64,000 nt of DNA from Eremothecium cymbalariae DBVPG#7215 (GCF_000235365.1 NC_016451.1:1054001-1118000), one strand, 5' to 3'; counted from the stretch's first letter, positions 7,945 through 21,279 are shown. Made by a program: numbers and translations. The notes: generated from the letters alone by a model not told the origin.

Positions 7945-10333
7945 TATTGTTATAGTAATAATTGTTCCCCTATGCGCTAAGACCAAAACCCCGCGTTTGA
8001 TCCTTCCTCACTGCAATATATTCAAACGAAATATAACTACGATGATACCTATTCAGCAACAGCGAACAAACAGAACTGACAGCAGTAGTCCGTATCTTGG
8101 TCTTTACTTAATGGTTCCAATTAACTTGTAGTTTGTGTATATTAAGGTCCCCTTCTTTATTTTTTCATTTGCTTAAAAATCGAAACCTAAATGCAGTTAT
8201 AATTTTTAATTTAGTGTATAAAAGTTTGATATCGTCGTCTAAGTATTTCTTCTACAGTAATCAAGGAGATATTCGGTACGTCACAAAACCATAGAAGTCG
8301 TTATGTTGATTTGGCTCGAGGACAGAAACGGCTTTGGCCTCTCAGTGACTTAATAAGTTCGAACAGGACAAAAAACTCCGATCCCCACTGTATTCGAGCA
8401 CTGCTATGGCTCAACAAGATATAATTTAAGTATTTTTAGATGGTCATCAGGTTCTGGTTGGACTAAAGTATGAACATTTAGTTGGGGGAGAGTGGTGGAA
8501 ATGTTGGGCTATTATTATTGATATTCAGAGGACATACAGATACGCCACGTGATATTAGAGTCCATCTCTCAGATGAGGGGTTGGAATATAACGGAGAATT
8601 GGGACTCCGTGTGGGTTGATGTTCGTGGCATCATCTGGATTAATAGCTAGGGAATGGTAGGATGTAGTTCTGCGTGGAAAGAGCAAGCAGTTGCAAAACA
8701 AGAGGTTTCGATGTAATCAGTTGCCATGCAGGCTTATTAATCGGTAATGACTAAATTAAGTGAAGTCAAAAAATATCGGATGTACGGCTTGGGAATATGA
8801 ACTGGCATGTTGAAATATCTATAAAGAATCGTCAGCATGGAACAGTATCCTACATGTACATATATTCAGGATAATGCAGTATCAGCTGTTCAAACACATG
8901 TATGTTGAAGAGGTTGTAAGTCTCAACAATACAGGATGAAGTGACAATACATCTATGCCTTGCTATTGAACCTTACACAAGTAGGTAGTGAACCGTCATC
9001 CGTACACTTATTCATCGGCCTTCTGGAAAGAGATGGAGCCACTAATTATGAGAGTTTTATACAGGAAAAACCACACATGCGTGATAGACACGAAACCCTT
9101 TGTAACTACGCTACTAAACTATGAGGTGGAGGTGAATTCGTGACTCTTACCTTTATTCTTTCATCTTATCTAACTTACATAAAGTAAGTGTATGCAATTC
9201 CCCCTTTACCTTACATATATCGTATCCCAGACCATTGTGATAATCCTTATTACAAAAACAAACGCAGCATGACGAAATGTAAGAAGTTAACTTCTGGCTT
9301 AAAATGTGACTTGTTAACTTATCTTTCTGCTAATTGAAATGTTTGACTGTTAACCCTTATTGGGGTCAGCATTACATACTATAAAATACTGCAGTTTACA
9401 TTCGGTAATTATATTACAATGTTCAAAGAGCAGATCACTACCACGCAGAACTGTAAGCAAGACCGAAACTTCGAATGCCAAATGGAGGTGTATTCATATT
9501 CCTTTCACATGCACTTATGTAAGATTCGCCATAGATAAAATCTTCCCAGAAGAATAATCAGACACAATTGGTAAAGGATACGAAAAGTGAATGGCAGTGA
9601 CATATCATTATTAGTTAACAAATCTAAGAATCTATGCACCGGTCTAATGCACCGGTATGATGGGTAACCTTTTACTCGTGCTTTTTACCAACAACATGTA
9701 CTAGAACCTCATCTTCTCTCTAATGCCATAAGAAAATAGTCTAAATAATATGGTCCCCGGTTATACCGTACAACAGATTCCGGAGAATGCTCTACTCAAA
9801 CTTTGATAACAATAGCGGAATTACGTACACTGTATGCTTACGCTAATCTCTACCTCGTTAACTGACCCTGAAAACTTACATAAGTAGTTATCAGTATAAT
9901 ACTATTATCATTAGGATTTTCTTGGCACATGTTCAATCCTAATAAGGTTTGCTGAAATAATTGCTCTACTAGGCTCGAGTTTCCAAGTCCGTTACAATAC
10001 TTGACTTGCCTGCTGCACTGCATCACGGAAATGCTTCGAGACTCAAGGGAATTACAATATACGTTTCCACCCAAACCTCAAGCCTTCGGAAAGGTGTAGA
10101 TGAAGCAATCATATATTTAGACAATTGAAAGAACGGTATCTCTCAAAAGTGTTATCTAGAGTTTTTCAAATAATGAGAAACCAGATATTCTAGTTTCTTA
10201 TTAAATATCATTTTGGGGTTTCTTTCGAAGCTTGAAAAGCCCTGTTAGCTACACAAAAATAACGGGTAATTCAGTTATCTTGGGTATCGAAGCGTCACAA
10301 TCAATCAAAAAATATTGCTAGGGTTAAGTAGGA
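7945..10333. other. Long gene-free interval between divergent genes
   Basis: About 2.4 kb between the starts of ATG18 (minus) and the lipase gene (plus). Only short ORFs without recognisable protein character occur. It contains one CACGTGAT E-box (near 8545), five GTTAAC hexamers between 9286 and 9862, and a 10-bp direct repeat ATGCACCGGT at 9634 and 9647. I see no tRNA, LTR or centromere consensus. It may be a large regulatory region or contain a decayed gene. Confidence 0.5.
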
Positions 10334-11848
10334 ATGGCGCAGGTGCATCTTATTGTATTTGTTCATGGTTTATGGGGCAATATTTCCCATATGGATTATT
10401 TATCAAATGCGATTGTAGCACGATCTAATAATTCTAAGGAAACGCTAGCTGTATATTCAGCTAAGATGAACCAAGGTTACAGGACATATGACGGTATAGA
10501 TATTTGTGGGTTCAGAGTTGCTAGTGAAATAGAAGAGCAAATCTTGATCATCAATTCCTCGAAGCCTGGAACAATAATCACGAAGTTTTCAATAATCGGA
10601 TATTCTTTAGGGGGGTTGATAGCTAGATATGCGATAGGTCTTCTCTACAGTAAGCAAGTGTTCAAAAAGTATGAAATCCGGTTATTGAATTTTACTACGT
10701 TCTGTTCGCCTCATGCTGGGGTGTATGCACCAGGTAGTAATATTGCTGTGAAGTTGTTTAATGCTATTTGTCCTGTTACGATGGGTAGTAGTGGTAAACA
10801 GATGTTCTTGAAAGATAAGGTTACTGCGGCAGATGATATTTCATTAATCTATCTTATGAGTTTGGAGGATTCCATATTTTATAAAGCGTTGGCGTCCTTT
10901 AAATACAGATCATTGTATGCGAATGTTATTAATGATAAGCGTACAGCATGGTGGACTTCTGGAATTTCACTTAATGATCCATTTTTTGACGTAAATGAAT
11001 TTAATGGTGTAGATAGATTCCACTACGTTCCAGGTTATGAACCTGTTGTGATTGATAATACAAAAGCAATCAACATAGCTTCTATCAGTGAGCTATTGGA
11101 CATCGAACTCCCAACATCATTTGAACAAGCGGAACCGGATCCTCAAGAATATTACTTCATCAATTACTGGGTTGATAAATTAGTTTGCTGGGCGACGGTT
11201 TTAGTAAACTTGTTAATTATAGCACCTATCTGGGTTATATGGTTTATACTTTCCGGTCTAGTGCAAACTGCCAATTCCACTATCAGGGTTACTAAATTTG
11301 TGAACAACTACTCACACCAACTTGTGAATGACTATTTTGATGCTGACCACGAAATTACTGGATGCTCTACTTCACAGTTGAACGAAGCTGATAGTGATGA
11401 ATATTACTCTGTTTTAATTCCTCACAATGAATATGAATACCAAATTGAGCGCTCCCTACAAGACAAAACTGATACTCTTATTGAAAGTGTTTTTGAGGCT
11501 ATAGAAAGGAGGAATACCTTAACTGGTGCTACCCAGGGAGTCCCGCCTACCAAAGCAACCAGTTTCTCAATAACAATTCAGGATCTCGAATCGATGCGTA
11601 TTGGCGACATTGAAACAAAGAATGAAAAACAACGTGAACTACTACAAAATTTTCATTTAGGGATTGACCAGAGACAGGCAGAAATCATCACTGCACTAAA
11701 TAAACTCTCCTGGAAAAAGTTTCCGATCTATATCCGTGCCACACCTAACACACATGCTTGTGCAATTGCTCGTTATAAGGATCCCAAGTTCAAGGAGGGC
11801 GAAGTGGTAATCAATCACTGGTGCGACGAAGTTTTTCAATTCGATTGA
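10334..11848 (+). CDS. DUF676 serine esterase/phospholipase, Lpl1-like
   Basis: 504 residues. An alpha/beta-hydrolase of the DUF676 lipase family. The oxyanion-loop motif VHGLWGN is at residues 10-16 and the nucleophile elbow GYSLGG at 89-94 (Ser91), followed by CSPHAGVYAPG. A hydrophobic segment near residues 283-310 (ATVLVNLLIIAPIWVIWFIL) could be membrane-embedded. The yeast relatives are Lpl1 (YOR059C, a lipid-droplet phospholipase of about 450 residues), Rog1 and YDR444W; the length and membrane segment favour Lpl1. It stands next to TCA17, which is not its S. cerevisiae position, so synteny does not settle the paralogue. Confidence 0.75.
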   Translation: MAQVHLIVFVHGLWGNISHMDYLSNAIVARSNNSKETLAVYSAKMNQGYRTYDGIDICGFRVASEIEEQILIINSSKPGTIITKFSIIGYSLGGLIARYAIGLLYSKQVFKKYEIRLLNFTTFCSPHAGVYAPGSNIAVKLFNAICPVTMGSSGKQMFLKDKVTAADDISLIYLMSLEDSIFYKALASFKYRSLYANVINDKRTAWWTSGISLNDPFFDVNEFNGVDRFHYVPGYEPVVIDNTKAINIASISELLDIELPTSFEQAEPDPQEYYFINYWVDKLVCWATVLVNLLIIAPIWVIWFILSGLVQTANSTIRVTKFVNNYSHQLVNDYFDADHEITGCSTSQLNEADSDEYYSVLIPHNEYEYQIERSLQDKTDTLIESVFEAIERRNTLTGATQGVPPTKATSFSITIQDLESMRIGDIETKNEKQRELLQNFHLGIDQRQAEIITALNKLSWKKFPIYIRATPNTHACAIARYKDPKFKEGEVVINHWCDEVFQFD

Positions 11849-11891
11849 TGCATATACTTATCGAAAGGTACTCACTTCATTATCTATCGCC

Positions 11892-12323
11892 TTATGTAAA
11901 TTGTTTTTTAAATTCCTGCTCTATTTGGCTCACCAGTTGATCTTGATCACTGACAAACGGGTTGCATTTACACGTTACCACTATTTCCCTAACTTTATTA
12001 AAGCAATCTGCCACGTCGACTTCTCTAGCATCATTAACAAAACCAAGTACATATCTCCATCCTGTTTGTTGAACAAGTTGGCCATACACTTTGAACCCTT
12101 CTAATTCAAATAAGCTTTTAATACCACTTAATTCAAATTTCCCCATGGTCATACAGTCATAAAGCTCATTTTCAAACCAATCCAATGAGATATTTGAGAG
12201 TACGTTAAACTTCAATTCGTTCTCGAATCCCATCGACACCGGGTAAACGATTATTGGCATCCCCTTGGCATTAATTACAGTAATGAAACAGGGTTTACTA
12301 ATATTCGGGCTTTCGGCATCCAT
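11892..12323 (-). CDS. TCA17: TRAPP-associated sedlin-like protein
   Basis: 143 residues, close to the 152 of S. cerevisiae Tca17 (YEL048C). It has a longin/sedlin-type small fold: strand FITVINAKGMPIIVYP at the start, a central helix and a C-terminal VREIVVTCKCNPFVSD helix region. Tca17 helps assemble the TRAPPII Rab-GEF complex at the Golgi. The gene is followed on the same strand by FRD1 and GLY1, reproducing the order YEL048C-YEL047C-YEL046C. The start at 12323 is the only ATG giving the N-terminal strand. Confidence 0.85.
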   Translation of the reverse strand: MDAESPNISKPCFITVINAKGMPIIVYPVSMGFENELKFNVLSNISLDWFENELYDCMTMGKFELSGIKSLFELEGFKVYGQLVQQTGWRYVLGFVNDAREVDVADCFNKVREIVVTCKCNPFVSDQDQLVSQIEQEFKKQFT

Positions 12324-12583
12324 CTCGAGTTATCGATTTGACAGCTACACTACATGTGAGGAAAACTATTACAGATTCTAATTGTTCGTTTTATGTTCAC
12401 CGGCATCGAAGGGGCAGATTAGGGCGATGTCCGGATGTTATGCATCTTGAGTGTATTAAATCCTAAAACCAATATATTATACCATATATGGAGTCTTAAC
12501 TATTGAATAGAGATTATTGCAAATTAGAATTAGGAGTAGCAACAGTATTCCAAGGTCCTCCCTGCATTGCCAACTAGGGATTG

Positions 12584-15118
<2,535 letters not shown>

Positions 15119-16270
15119 TTAATACTTGTAGGTTTTGATTTCACCAACAGCATCTGCCGACTCACTACGGTAAATCTTTGTAGGACCATTAGAGTCAAAT
15201 GGCTGTTCCTTAGCATACTCATAAGCTTCAATAATTGCTAACTTGAGCTGTTCTATTGATTCCTCAGAAATCTGGTAATGGCAGGAAATTCTTCCACCCA
15301 TCAACTTAACACCATATTTCAAACCTTTCTTCACCAAAAGATCTGGGTTCATCTTAGCCTTCTGTAAGTCTATGAAGACAAAATTTGTATCCGGTGGTGA
15401 TTCAAGTGGGATGGCGTGGGATTGACAAAAATTGGCCAATTCGTGTGCCATAGCATGTGATTTCTTCATTTTGGCTTTCCAATCACCTTCAATAGCAACC
15501 ATAGCCATCTTACACATCATACCCGACTGTCTAACACCACCACCCTGTTGCTTTCTAAAGTGGTTGGCCTTCTTGATGAACTTGTTAGATCCAACTAGAA
15601 CGGATCCCATTGGAGCCCCCATGGACTTGGACAAACAGATCGAAATAGAATCAAAAATCTCACCATACTGCTTCAATGGCACACCGGACTCACAAGAAGC
15701 ATTCCATATCCTTGCGCCGTCACAATGTAATTTCAGACCGTTTTCCATACACCAAGCCTTAATACGCACCAACTCTTCTAAAGGATGAATAATACCATGT
15801 AGGGTATTTTCCAAGGAAACCACACGAGTGGGTGCACCATGGATATCACCATCATCAGGGATATAGCTAGCCTTGATATCCTCCAATGTTAAGTAGTGTT
15901 TATTGGCAGGAATTACAGGCGTCACCATGGCCTGTGACAAAATGGCTAAACCGGCAGCTTCATGGGTGTAAACATGAGCTCTATAGTCGCACAATATCGT
16001 GTAAGGTGGTTGATGTAAGTGTGTTCTCAAAGCAATTTGATTGGACAACGTACCTGAAACACAGAACAAACCTGCCTCCATTCCGAACAACTTCGCAACA
16101 TGCTGTTCCAATTTCATAGTGTCAACATCCTCCTGGTAAACCGCATCACCGACAGAAGCCGTAAAAGCAACCTCTATCATTTCCTTGGTCGGGATTGTGA
16201 AGGTGTCAGAACGGAAGTCATTAGCTGGACTAGTGTATGGTTCTGGTAACTCTGCAGAACGCTGATTCAT
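15119..16270 (-). CDS. GLY1: Low-specificity L-threonine aldolase
   Basis: 383 residues, the family's usual length. A PLP fold-type I enzyme that cleaves threonine or allo-threonine to glycine and acetaldehyde and is the main glycine source in yeast. Landmarks are NDFRSDTFTIPT at residues 17-28, the conserved GDAVYQED (41-48), HCDGARIWNA (182-191) with the PLP-ring aspartate, and the Schiff-base lysine K215 in ICLSKSMGAPMGS. The order TCA17-FRD1-GLY1-IES6 matches YEL048C to YEL044W. It is divergently transcribed from IES6 across about 1 kb. Confidence 0.97.
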   Translation of the reverse strand: MNQRSAELPEPYTSPANDFRSDTFTIPTKEMIEVAFTASVGDAVYQEDVDTMKLEQHVAKLFGMEAGLFCVSGTLSNQIALRTHLHQPPYTILCDYRAHVYTHEAAGLAILSQAMVTPVIPANKHYLTLEDIKASYIPDDGDIHGAPTRVVSLENTLHGIIHPLEELVRIKAWCMENGLKLHCDGARIWNASCESGVPLKQYGEIFDSISICLSKSMGAPMGSVLVGSNKFIKKANHFRKQQGGGVRQSGMMCKMAMVAIEGDWKAKMKKSHAMAHELANFCQSHAIPLESPPDTNFVFIDLQKAKMNPDLLVKKGLKYGVKLMGGRISCHYQISEESIEQLKLAIIEAYEYAKEQPFDSNGPTKIYRSESADAVGEIKTYKY

Positions 16271-16371
16271 GATTGGGATAGATATTGGTAGCCTCTTTTT
16301 TCTTTGGTAACACTTGATAACCCTATATTTCTTTATCCACCAGTATAGTTAACGGTCGGTACCTTATTATA

Positions 16372-16746
16372 TTAAAACAAGATATTGGAACGCTCAAACA
16401 GGTTTTTACAAAGAAACGAAGGCGATTTTAATGCAAATTTTTTCTTTTCAAAGCAAAATCCTTCGACAAAAATTACACTATTTGCTTTATAATCACACCT
16501 TCTATATACTTCCTTTAAGATACCTTTTTGCCAGGTGCCACCCGGCATTATAAGCCTGAAGAACAACATCTCCAGATGACATAATTTCGTCGAGGCTTCT
16601 TTTATTGCTATATTTTTTTCAGGTTCAATGCGCTTCTTTTTCCAGACATTACTCATAGGAAACTTTGCTTTTTCGGGAACAATAACCGACATCACGCAGA
16701 AGCTTCGAAGGTCTAACGTTCGCCTGGCTCGAAGGGACTCATGCAT
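16372..16746 (-). CDS. Doubtful small ORF in the GLY1/IES6 promoter
   Basis: A 124-codon ATG-initiated ORF lying upstream of GLY1 on the same strand. The product would be basic with several cysteines (RRCDYKANSVIFVEGFCFEKKK) and has no signal peptide or membrane segment. I do not recognise a family. S. cerevisiae annotates a dubious ORF (YEL045C) at the corresponding position, which argues against coding here as well. Base composition resembles flanking non-coding DNA. It is listed because it is the longest ORF in the interval. Confidence 0.2.
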   Translation of the reverse strand: MHESLRARRTLDLRSFCVMSVIVPEKAKFPMSNVWKKKRIEPEKNIAIKEASTKLCHLEMLFFRLIMPGGTWQKGILKEVYRRCDYKANSVIFVEGFCFEKKKFALKSPSFLCKNLFERSNILF

Positions 16747-17089
16747 AACGGTAATAAATGATGAATAAGAACGGAAAACAACAGAAACCAGGCAATTGGC
16801 CCGCTAGTTCTTCAATACAGCCACTATACTATACAGCCATCGGCAGGTCACAGTAGGAATGGTAATCTGACGGACAACACAAGCAGCTTGAAGCAATTCC
16901 GATGCACGTTTCTTTTTCGACGGAATTGGTAAGCCAATAAAAGTGCCGAAAGGCTTAAACGTTGTAGTATATGGACGGAAAAGCAACTCCACTCGTGACA
17001 AAAACGAAAACGGCTCCCTATACCTTGTGTAGCTGTCTGTTAATGTGCAGGAAGGAGCGTTGTGGAGGAAGCTCCAGTTTCAATTGGTG

Positions 17090-17099
17090 GTCACGTGAC
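17090..17099. promoter_or_regulatory. E-box/Cbf1-type site, GTCACGTGAC
   Basis: A perfect 10-bp palindrome about 190 bp upstream of the IES6 start. RTCACRTG is the Cbf1 (centromere and promoter factor 1) consensus. No AT-rich CDEII follows, so it is not a centromere element. Confidence 0.5.
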
Positions 17100-17288
17100 T
17101 AAAAGCTTGTGTTCGCATTTTTTTATGTACAGCTTTGCCTTATGCAGATTTCTCTACAGCGGAAACGCACTGGTATTTCAAAAAGTAGTAGCCAATGGAT
17201 CTCAAGAAAGGGGTTTCAAGGTATTTTAAAATAGCTAGTGGTGTGAGAAGATTCCAAAGCCAGATCTGAAAGGCTTTCAAGGTGTATA

Positions 17289-17690
17289 ATGGACAACAAG
17301 ATGGATTTCTTACGATCTGTTGCGTCTATGAATGATACTTCACAAAAAGGGTTTAAATCACCTAATTGGAAAAAACCTATAAGGCGACACAAACCTACCA
17401 GACAATTGCTCACAGATGAATGGAAAAGATTGACAAGTGAGTCTGGAGAAGTTTATGGTAAAGATGCTAATAAAACGAGATTGACATATTTTAATGTTCA
17501 AGCGCCTCCTTCGCAATACCCTATAAAAAGATATTGTGACATTACGGGCTTGAAGGCTCGCTACAAGTCACCCAGCAATGGATTGCGGTTTTACAATAGC
17601 GAAGTATATTCTCTGGTAATTAAACCGATGACACCTGGCGTGGATCAGGAGTATTTAAAGTTAAGAGGCGATAATGTTGTATTAAAATGA
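17289..17690 (+). CDS. IES6: INO80 chromatin-remodelling complex subunit Ies6
   Basis: 133 residues. The N-terminal half is basic (KSPNWKKPIRRHKPTRQLLTDEWKRL). The C-terminal half is a YL1_C domain (PSQYPIKRYCDITGLKARYKSP..LRFYNSEVYSLV) as in Ies6/Ino80C. Ies6 works with Arp5 in the INO80 complex, which slides and exchanges nucleosomes. S. cerevisiae Ies6 is 166 residues, so this is slightly short at the N-terminus, but the ATG at 17289 is the first in frame. Position and orientation equal YEL044W. Confidence 0.92.
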   Translation: MDNKMDFLRSVASMNDTSQKGFKSPNWKKPIRRHKPTRQLLTDEWKRLTSESGEVYGKDANKTRLTYFNVQAPPSQYPIKRYCDITGLKARYKSPSNGLRFYNSEVYSLVIKPMTPGVDQEYLKLRGDNVVLK

Positions 17691-18010
17691 CGGAAGTACA
17701 AAATAGGATATAACGTCTATTTTGAATGAAGTCAATATAACGAAGGATAATTTTGTGTCGAGGATTAAACGACTGTACTTCGTAAACCTTACATAGTTAT
17801 TCCATTTTGGAGGCCAACCGCTGTTCTCTTAATGGCGTGTATAAAGTGTAACTCACGTATTATTAATACACTACGTAGGAAAAACCGGAAAGATTTGAAA
17901 AATTTCATGTTTAAGTTTGTTCATGGTGGACATTTACTGGAGCTAAGCAGGTGAGGGGAAGATTTGGAGCTTCAGCACCACGGTCAAAGATACCATTAAG
18001 TGAAACTTTA
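17691..18010. other. Intergenic between IES6 and the FN3 protein gene
   Basis: 320 bp. An open frame without an ATG runs into the downstream gene from about 17912. I see no splice signals that would give it an upstream exon, so the first ATG at 18011 is taken as the start. Confidence 0.5.
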
Positions 18011-20380
18011 ATGGTATCAAATATAGCATTTACTTTGGCTGCCATTATTTGGTTGTTTTACCGCCTTTGCCTGTTTCTAAACATACCCGTGTTAACCGTT
18101 GTGAAATCTTTGAACGTTGTTATCCCGCATGCTACTAAGATCTCAATTGATGGAATTACAGCTAATTGCATAACATTTCGTTGGGAAAATGAACCAAGAA
18201 CGAGTATTGATGGTACGTCTGTCTCGAACTATACTGTTTACTTAAATGGTCTGAAAATAGGTACATTCCCTAATAGACCAGAATCGCTCTTTACATCATG
18301 TTCTTTGAGAAATCTGGCACCTCTTACACGATATCGGATAGACGTTATTACAGTCAGCGAAGATGGATTTACAAATAATCTACCTTCATTGTATGTCACA
18401 ACTAGTGCTGATGATGTTGGGGCTCCCCAGTATAACGGCCACTGTGTATATACCGAACAAGGTAATATCTCGAAAGACATCGGGTTCCCTGCCACAAGAA
18501 CAATGTTTGATGAAAAGGAACAACAATGTTGTATGAATGCAGCGAAAGCTGTTATTCCAAACACTGATGCTATATCGGTATTATCCTGTTCATTTACTTC
18601 AATGCAGTGCTTAGAAAGGCTTTCGAATGATGCTCTTAAACAGATATTGGCCCAAACGCAACTCCAGCTTTGTGATGTGTTGAAACAACAAAAGAGTATC
18701 GTAGATGAATTTGAAGTAACGAAGGAGCGCCTGCAATTGGATTTAGATGAAATCAAGTTACAATGGAGTCAAGAAACAGATTTGCGAAAATCATTAAAAG
18801 CCAAGTTGAAAACTATAGTGAACTCCAAAGCACTATGTGAATTGAAGAGAGAGAAGCTGATAAAAGCAGTAGAATTATGCAATAATAAACTTGAGAAAAT
18901 GAGAGCAGAAATGGAACATTGGGCCTTTGAAAGCAAAGAAAAATATGACTTGAATGCTCTAACAGAATCCTATACACTTGAAATGAACAAAGTTCTTCAC
19001 CAAATTCGGTCATTGGATGGCCAGTTGGAAGAATTACAACGAGAGATATCATACATTGACGAAAAAAATAAGAAACTAGTTCAATTGAGAAGGATTTTGG
19101 ATACTATGAACGATAACCAGAATTCTAGTACAAAGTTTAATTGGCATGCGCTAACAAAAAAGATAAACGAATTTAACAAGAATGAACCGTTTTCTAATTA
19201 CAGTTCAAAGTTTTTATCGAATTTCCCTGTGGATATTCCATTGGTTCAGTTAATAAAAGAAGAAGATGAAAGGGACACAATGTTGGCATTAGAGTGGCGA
19301 TCTCGGAGAATTAAATATATTAGGCGTATCGAATATTTGGAACAGATGTGGGAAAGGGTTAACTTGACAAACAACCAATACAAAAGCGCAATGAGATTGC
19401 AACGTTGTCAAGCACTTACTCCTCAACTTCCTAACGAAGCGAACTCTAATCCAAATTCCAATGCCATCCCTATAGTAATGACTCCGAAACTTATGCTACA
19501 CGACCCTCCCACTTATTCTGAACCAGATCAGTTATCTCCGCTATTAATACAAACAGTAACAAATGCATTTCCTAATCCCACGGCCACCTATTCAACCTGG
19601 TCCCAACACAAACAACAGCAAACTTCACCATATAGTTATGCAGAAGAGGATGAGGTATCATTTGAATATGAAGATGCGAATCATTTACTATCTGGACTTC
19701 AAAGCATTATATCAGAAGCAGATTCTCATAACAATTGCATTTCCACTTCAAAAGTTTTCACTAATGATGAATTGGATAACTACTGGGCCCAAACGAATAG
19801 TGGTATAGACAACAGATTTCTAAAGAATGCTACAAATGATTTGGTTTCTAACACCCTAGAACCCCCGATGCAGCAGCCAAAACCTATATCTGTTATTAAT
19901 GCAAAAACATTGTTATCTCCCGGAAATTCTCGGTCACATGGTACAACTGCCCAAAGCTTGCTTGCTTCCATGAACGACAATGTCCCATCGCTTACCAAAG
20001 ATATTCCGACTACCATCACTGGTGGAAACATGGACGACCTAGGATCGTTTAGTTCAAACTTACAGCAAACCATATCTCACAATAGCCCATTAGTCTCTCC
20101 AATAAGGGAGCCAATACTTCCCACAGATACAGGCTTCCATTCGCCTAATTTTAATATTTGGCACAACACGCATATTCCTGGAACCCCTGGGTACTACGTG
20201 TCAGTCGAAAACTCTCAGGGACACTTGGAATTACCACCCGACCAGCATAACATGCCGCCGCCATTATGGTCATTTAACCACCTTCTAGATCACCCTCTTA
20301 CTTCCAGCAACAGTGAAGAAATGGATGGCAATGAAAATAACAATCCGAGCGCCTCAATTGCGAATCTGAATTTTGAATAG
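18011..20380 (+). CDS. Membrane-anchored fibronectin type III / coiled-coil protein (YEL043W-like)
   Basis: 789 residues from the ATG at 18011. Residues 5-35 form a transmembrane segment (IAFTLAAIIWLFYRLCLFLNIPVLTV). A fibronectin type III domain follows (about 40-130: ITANCITFRWENEP..NYTVYLNGLKIGTF..LAPLTRYRIDVITVSEDG). A coiled coil covers roughly residues 200-400, and the tail is long, Ser/Asn/Pro-rich and disordered. This is the layout of S. cerevisiae YEL043W, an ER-associated protein of about 956 residues with unclear function. The neighbours IES6 and GDA1 confirm the synteny. Confidence 0.85.
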   Translation: MVSNIAFTLAAIIWLFYRLCLFLNIPVLTVVKSLNVVIPHATKISIDGITANCITFRWENEPRTSIDGTSVSNYTVYLNGLKIGTFPNRPESLFTSCSLRNLAPLTRYRIDVITVSEDGFTNNLPSLYVTTSADDVGAPQYNGHCVYTEQGNISKDIGFPATRTMFDEKEQQCCMNAAKAVIPNTDAISVLSCSFTSMQCLERLSNDALKQILAQTQLQLCDVLKQQKSIVDEFEVTKERLQLDLDEIKLQWSQETDLRKSLKAKLKTIVNSKALCELKREKLIKAVELCNNKLEKMRAEMEHWAFESKEKYDLNALTESYTLEMNKVLHQIRSLDGQLEELQREISYIDEKNKKLVQLRRILDTMNDNQNSSTKFNWHALTKKINEFNKNEPFSNYSSKFLSNFPVDIPLVQLIKEEDERDTMLALEWRSRRIKYIRRIEYLEQMWERVNLTNNQYKSAMRLQRCQALTPQLPNEANSNPNSNAIPIVMTPKLMLHDPPTYSEPDQLSPLLIQTVTNAFPNPTATYSTWSQHKQQQTSPYSYAEEDEVSFEYEDANHLLSGLQSIISEADSHNNCISTSKVFTNDELDNYWAQTNSGIDNRFLKNATNDLVSNTLEPPMQQPKPISVINAKTLLSPGNSRSHGTTAQSLLASMNDNVPSLTKDIPTTITGGNMDDLGSFSSNLQQTISHNSPLVSPIREPILPTDTGFHSPNFNIWHNTHIPGTPGYYVSVENSQGHLELPPDQHNMPPPLWSFNHLLDHPLTSSNSEEMDGNENNNPSASIANLNFE

Positions 20381-20553
20381 AACCCTAGGTGTAGAGCATT
20401 GAAAATTCATACATTGAATTGAGACTAATTGTCAACTTTGTACTTAAATAATCCGGTTTTCAAGCTTCAACACACCACAGTGATCTGTTGCTTATTACAT
20501 ATTACATGGCATAAACACTACAGAATTTTCAGTAAATTGCATCAGCATATTCA

Positions 20554-21279
20554 CTACAGGCCCAATTGCTCCTGCAGTCTTTTCTTTCTCTTCTCCACCA
20601 ACCATCGTTCTACATCGTCGAGCGATGGCAAATCTTTAAACTCCGATATAATACACTGTGGTTTCTGCTTTTCGCTTATAGAAGCTGCGATATTTAATTT
20701 AATCTCTTGACTTCGATCCTCTTCATACTCTAAAAAATTTTCACTCACCTCATTTCCATAATAATGGGGACCTAATTCTTTCTTCCACCTTCTTATTTTA
20801 GCCTTCAACTGCTGTTCTTGCTGCGATTTTGACAACCTTTTTTGACGAACCTCATTTCGCTGCTTGATCATTTTCTGAACATGCGGCAATTCTAATGCTC
20901 TTCCGAAATACCTGGTACCATTAATTAAACTCCCACCACTAGTGTTTAATCCCTTTATTTTCCTATAATCTGGACCTTTCAAATTCCTTCGAATATGATT
21001 TTCCCATCTCTGCTTCTCTTGGAACAATCTATTCAATTCCCCATTTATCTCTTCAACCTGAAAATCATTCAACGAAGGATCATGTATCTGAGTGATCTTA
21101 TTTCCAATATCCTTCACAACCTCATTACGCCATCTCTGAGCCTCTTGTAATTTACTGACCTTATAAATTTTAGTCGGTCTCTTAAATCGAGAGTAGTCCT
21201 TATAACCACTTTCTGTCTCAGCCTGAAGCTCCTGATACCTTACTAACACCGAATTTGCCTTATCAACATTTCTACTCAT
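20554..21279 (-). CDS. ISY1: Spliceosome NTC-associated factor Isy1
   Basis: 241 residues (S. cerevisiae Isy1 is 235). The conserved family start is present: MSRNVDKANSVLVRYQE, then the tyrosine- and lysine-rich segment and the IGDPSL-like block QIHDPSLNDFQVEEINGELNRLFQEK. A coiled-coil C-terminal half ends in the VERWLVEKRKKRLQEQ motif. Isy1 joins the Prp19-associated complex and tunes the first step of splicing. In S. cerevisiae it is YJR050W; here it lies between YEL043W-like and GDA1 (YEL042W), the first sign of the merged YEL/YJR block. Confidence 0.93.
   Translation of the reverse strand: MSRNVDKANSVLVRYQELQAETESGYKDYSRFKRPTKIYKVSKLQEAQRWRNEVVKDIGNKITQIHDPSLNDFQVEEINGELNRLFQEKQRWENHIRRNLKGPDYRKIKGLNTSGGSLINGTRYFGRALELPHVQKMIKQRNEVRQKRLSKSQQEQQLKAKIRRWKKELGPHYYGNEVSENFLEYEEDRSQEIKLNIAASISEKQKPQCIISEFKDLPSLDDVERWLVEKRKKRLQEQLGL

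Larger units (their letters stand above)
16271..17288. other. Divergent GLY1/IES6 promoter region
   Basis: About 1 kb shared upstream region. It holds a 124-codon ORF of doubtful status (listed separately) and a palindromic GTCACGTGAC E-box at 17090-17099. Nothing else stands out. Confidence 0.55.

Noticed and set aside
8545..8552. ATCACGTG as a possible centromere CDEI
   Set aside because: No AT-rich CDEII and no CDEIII-like TTTCCGAA element on either side.
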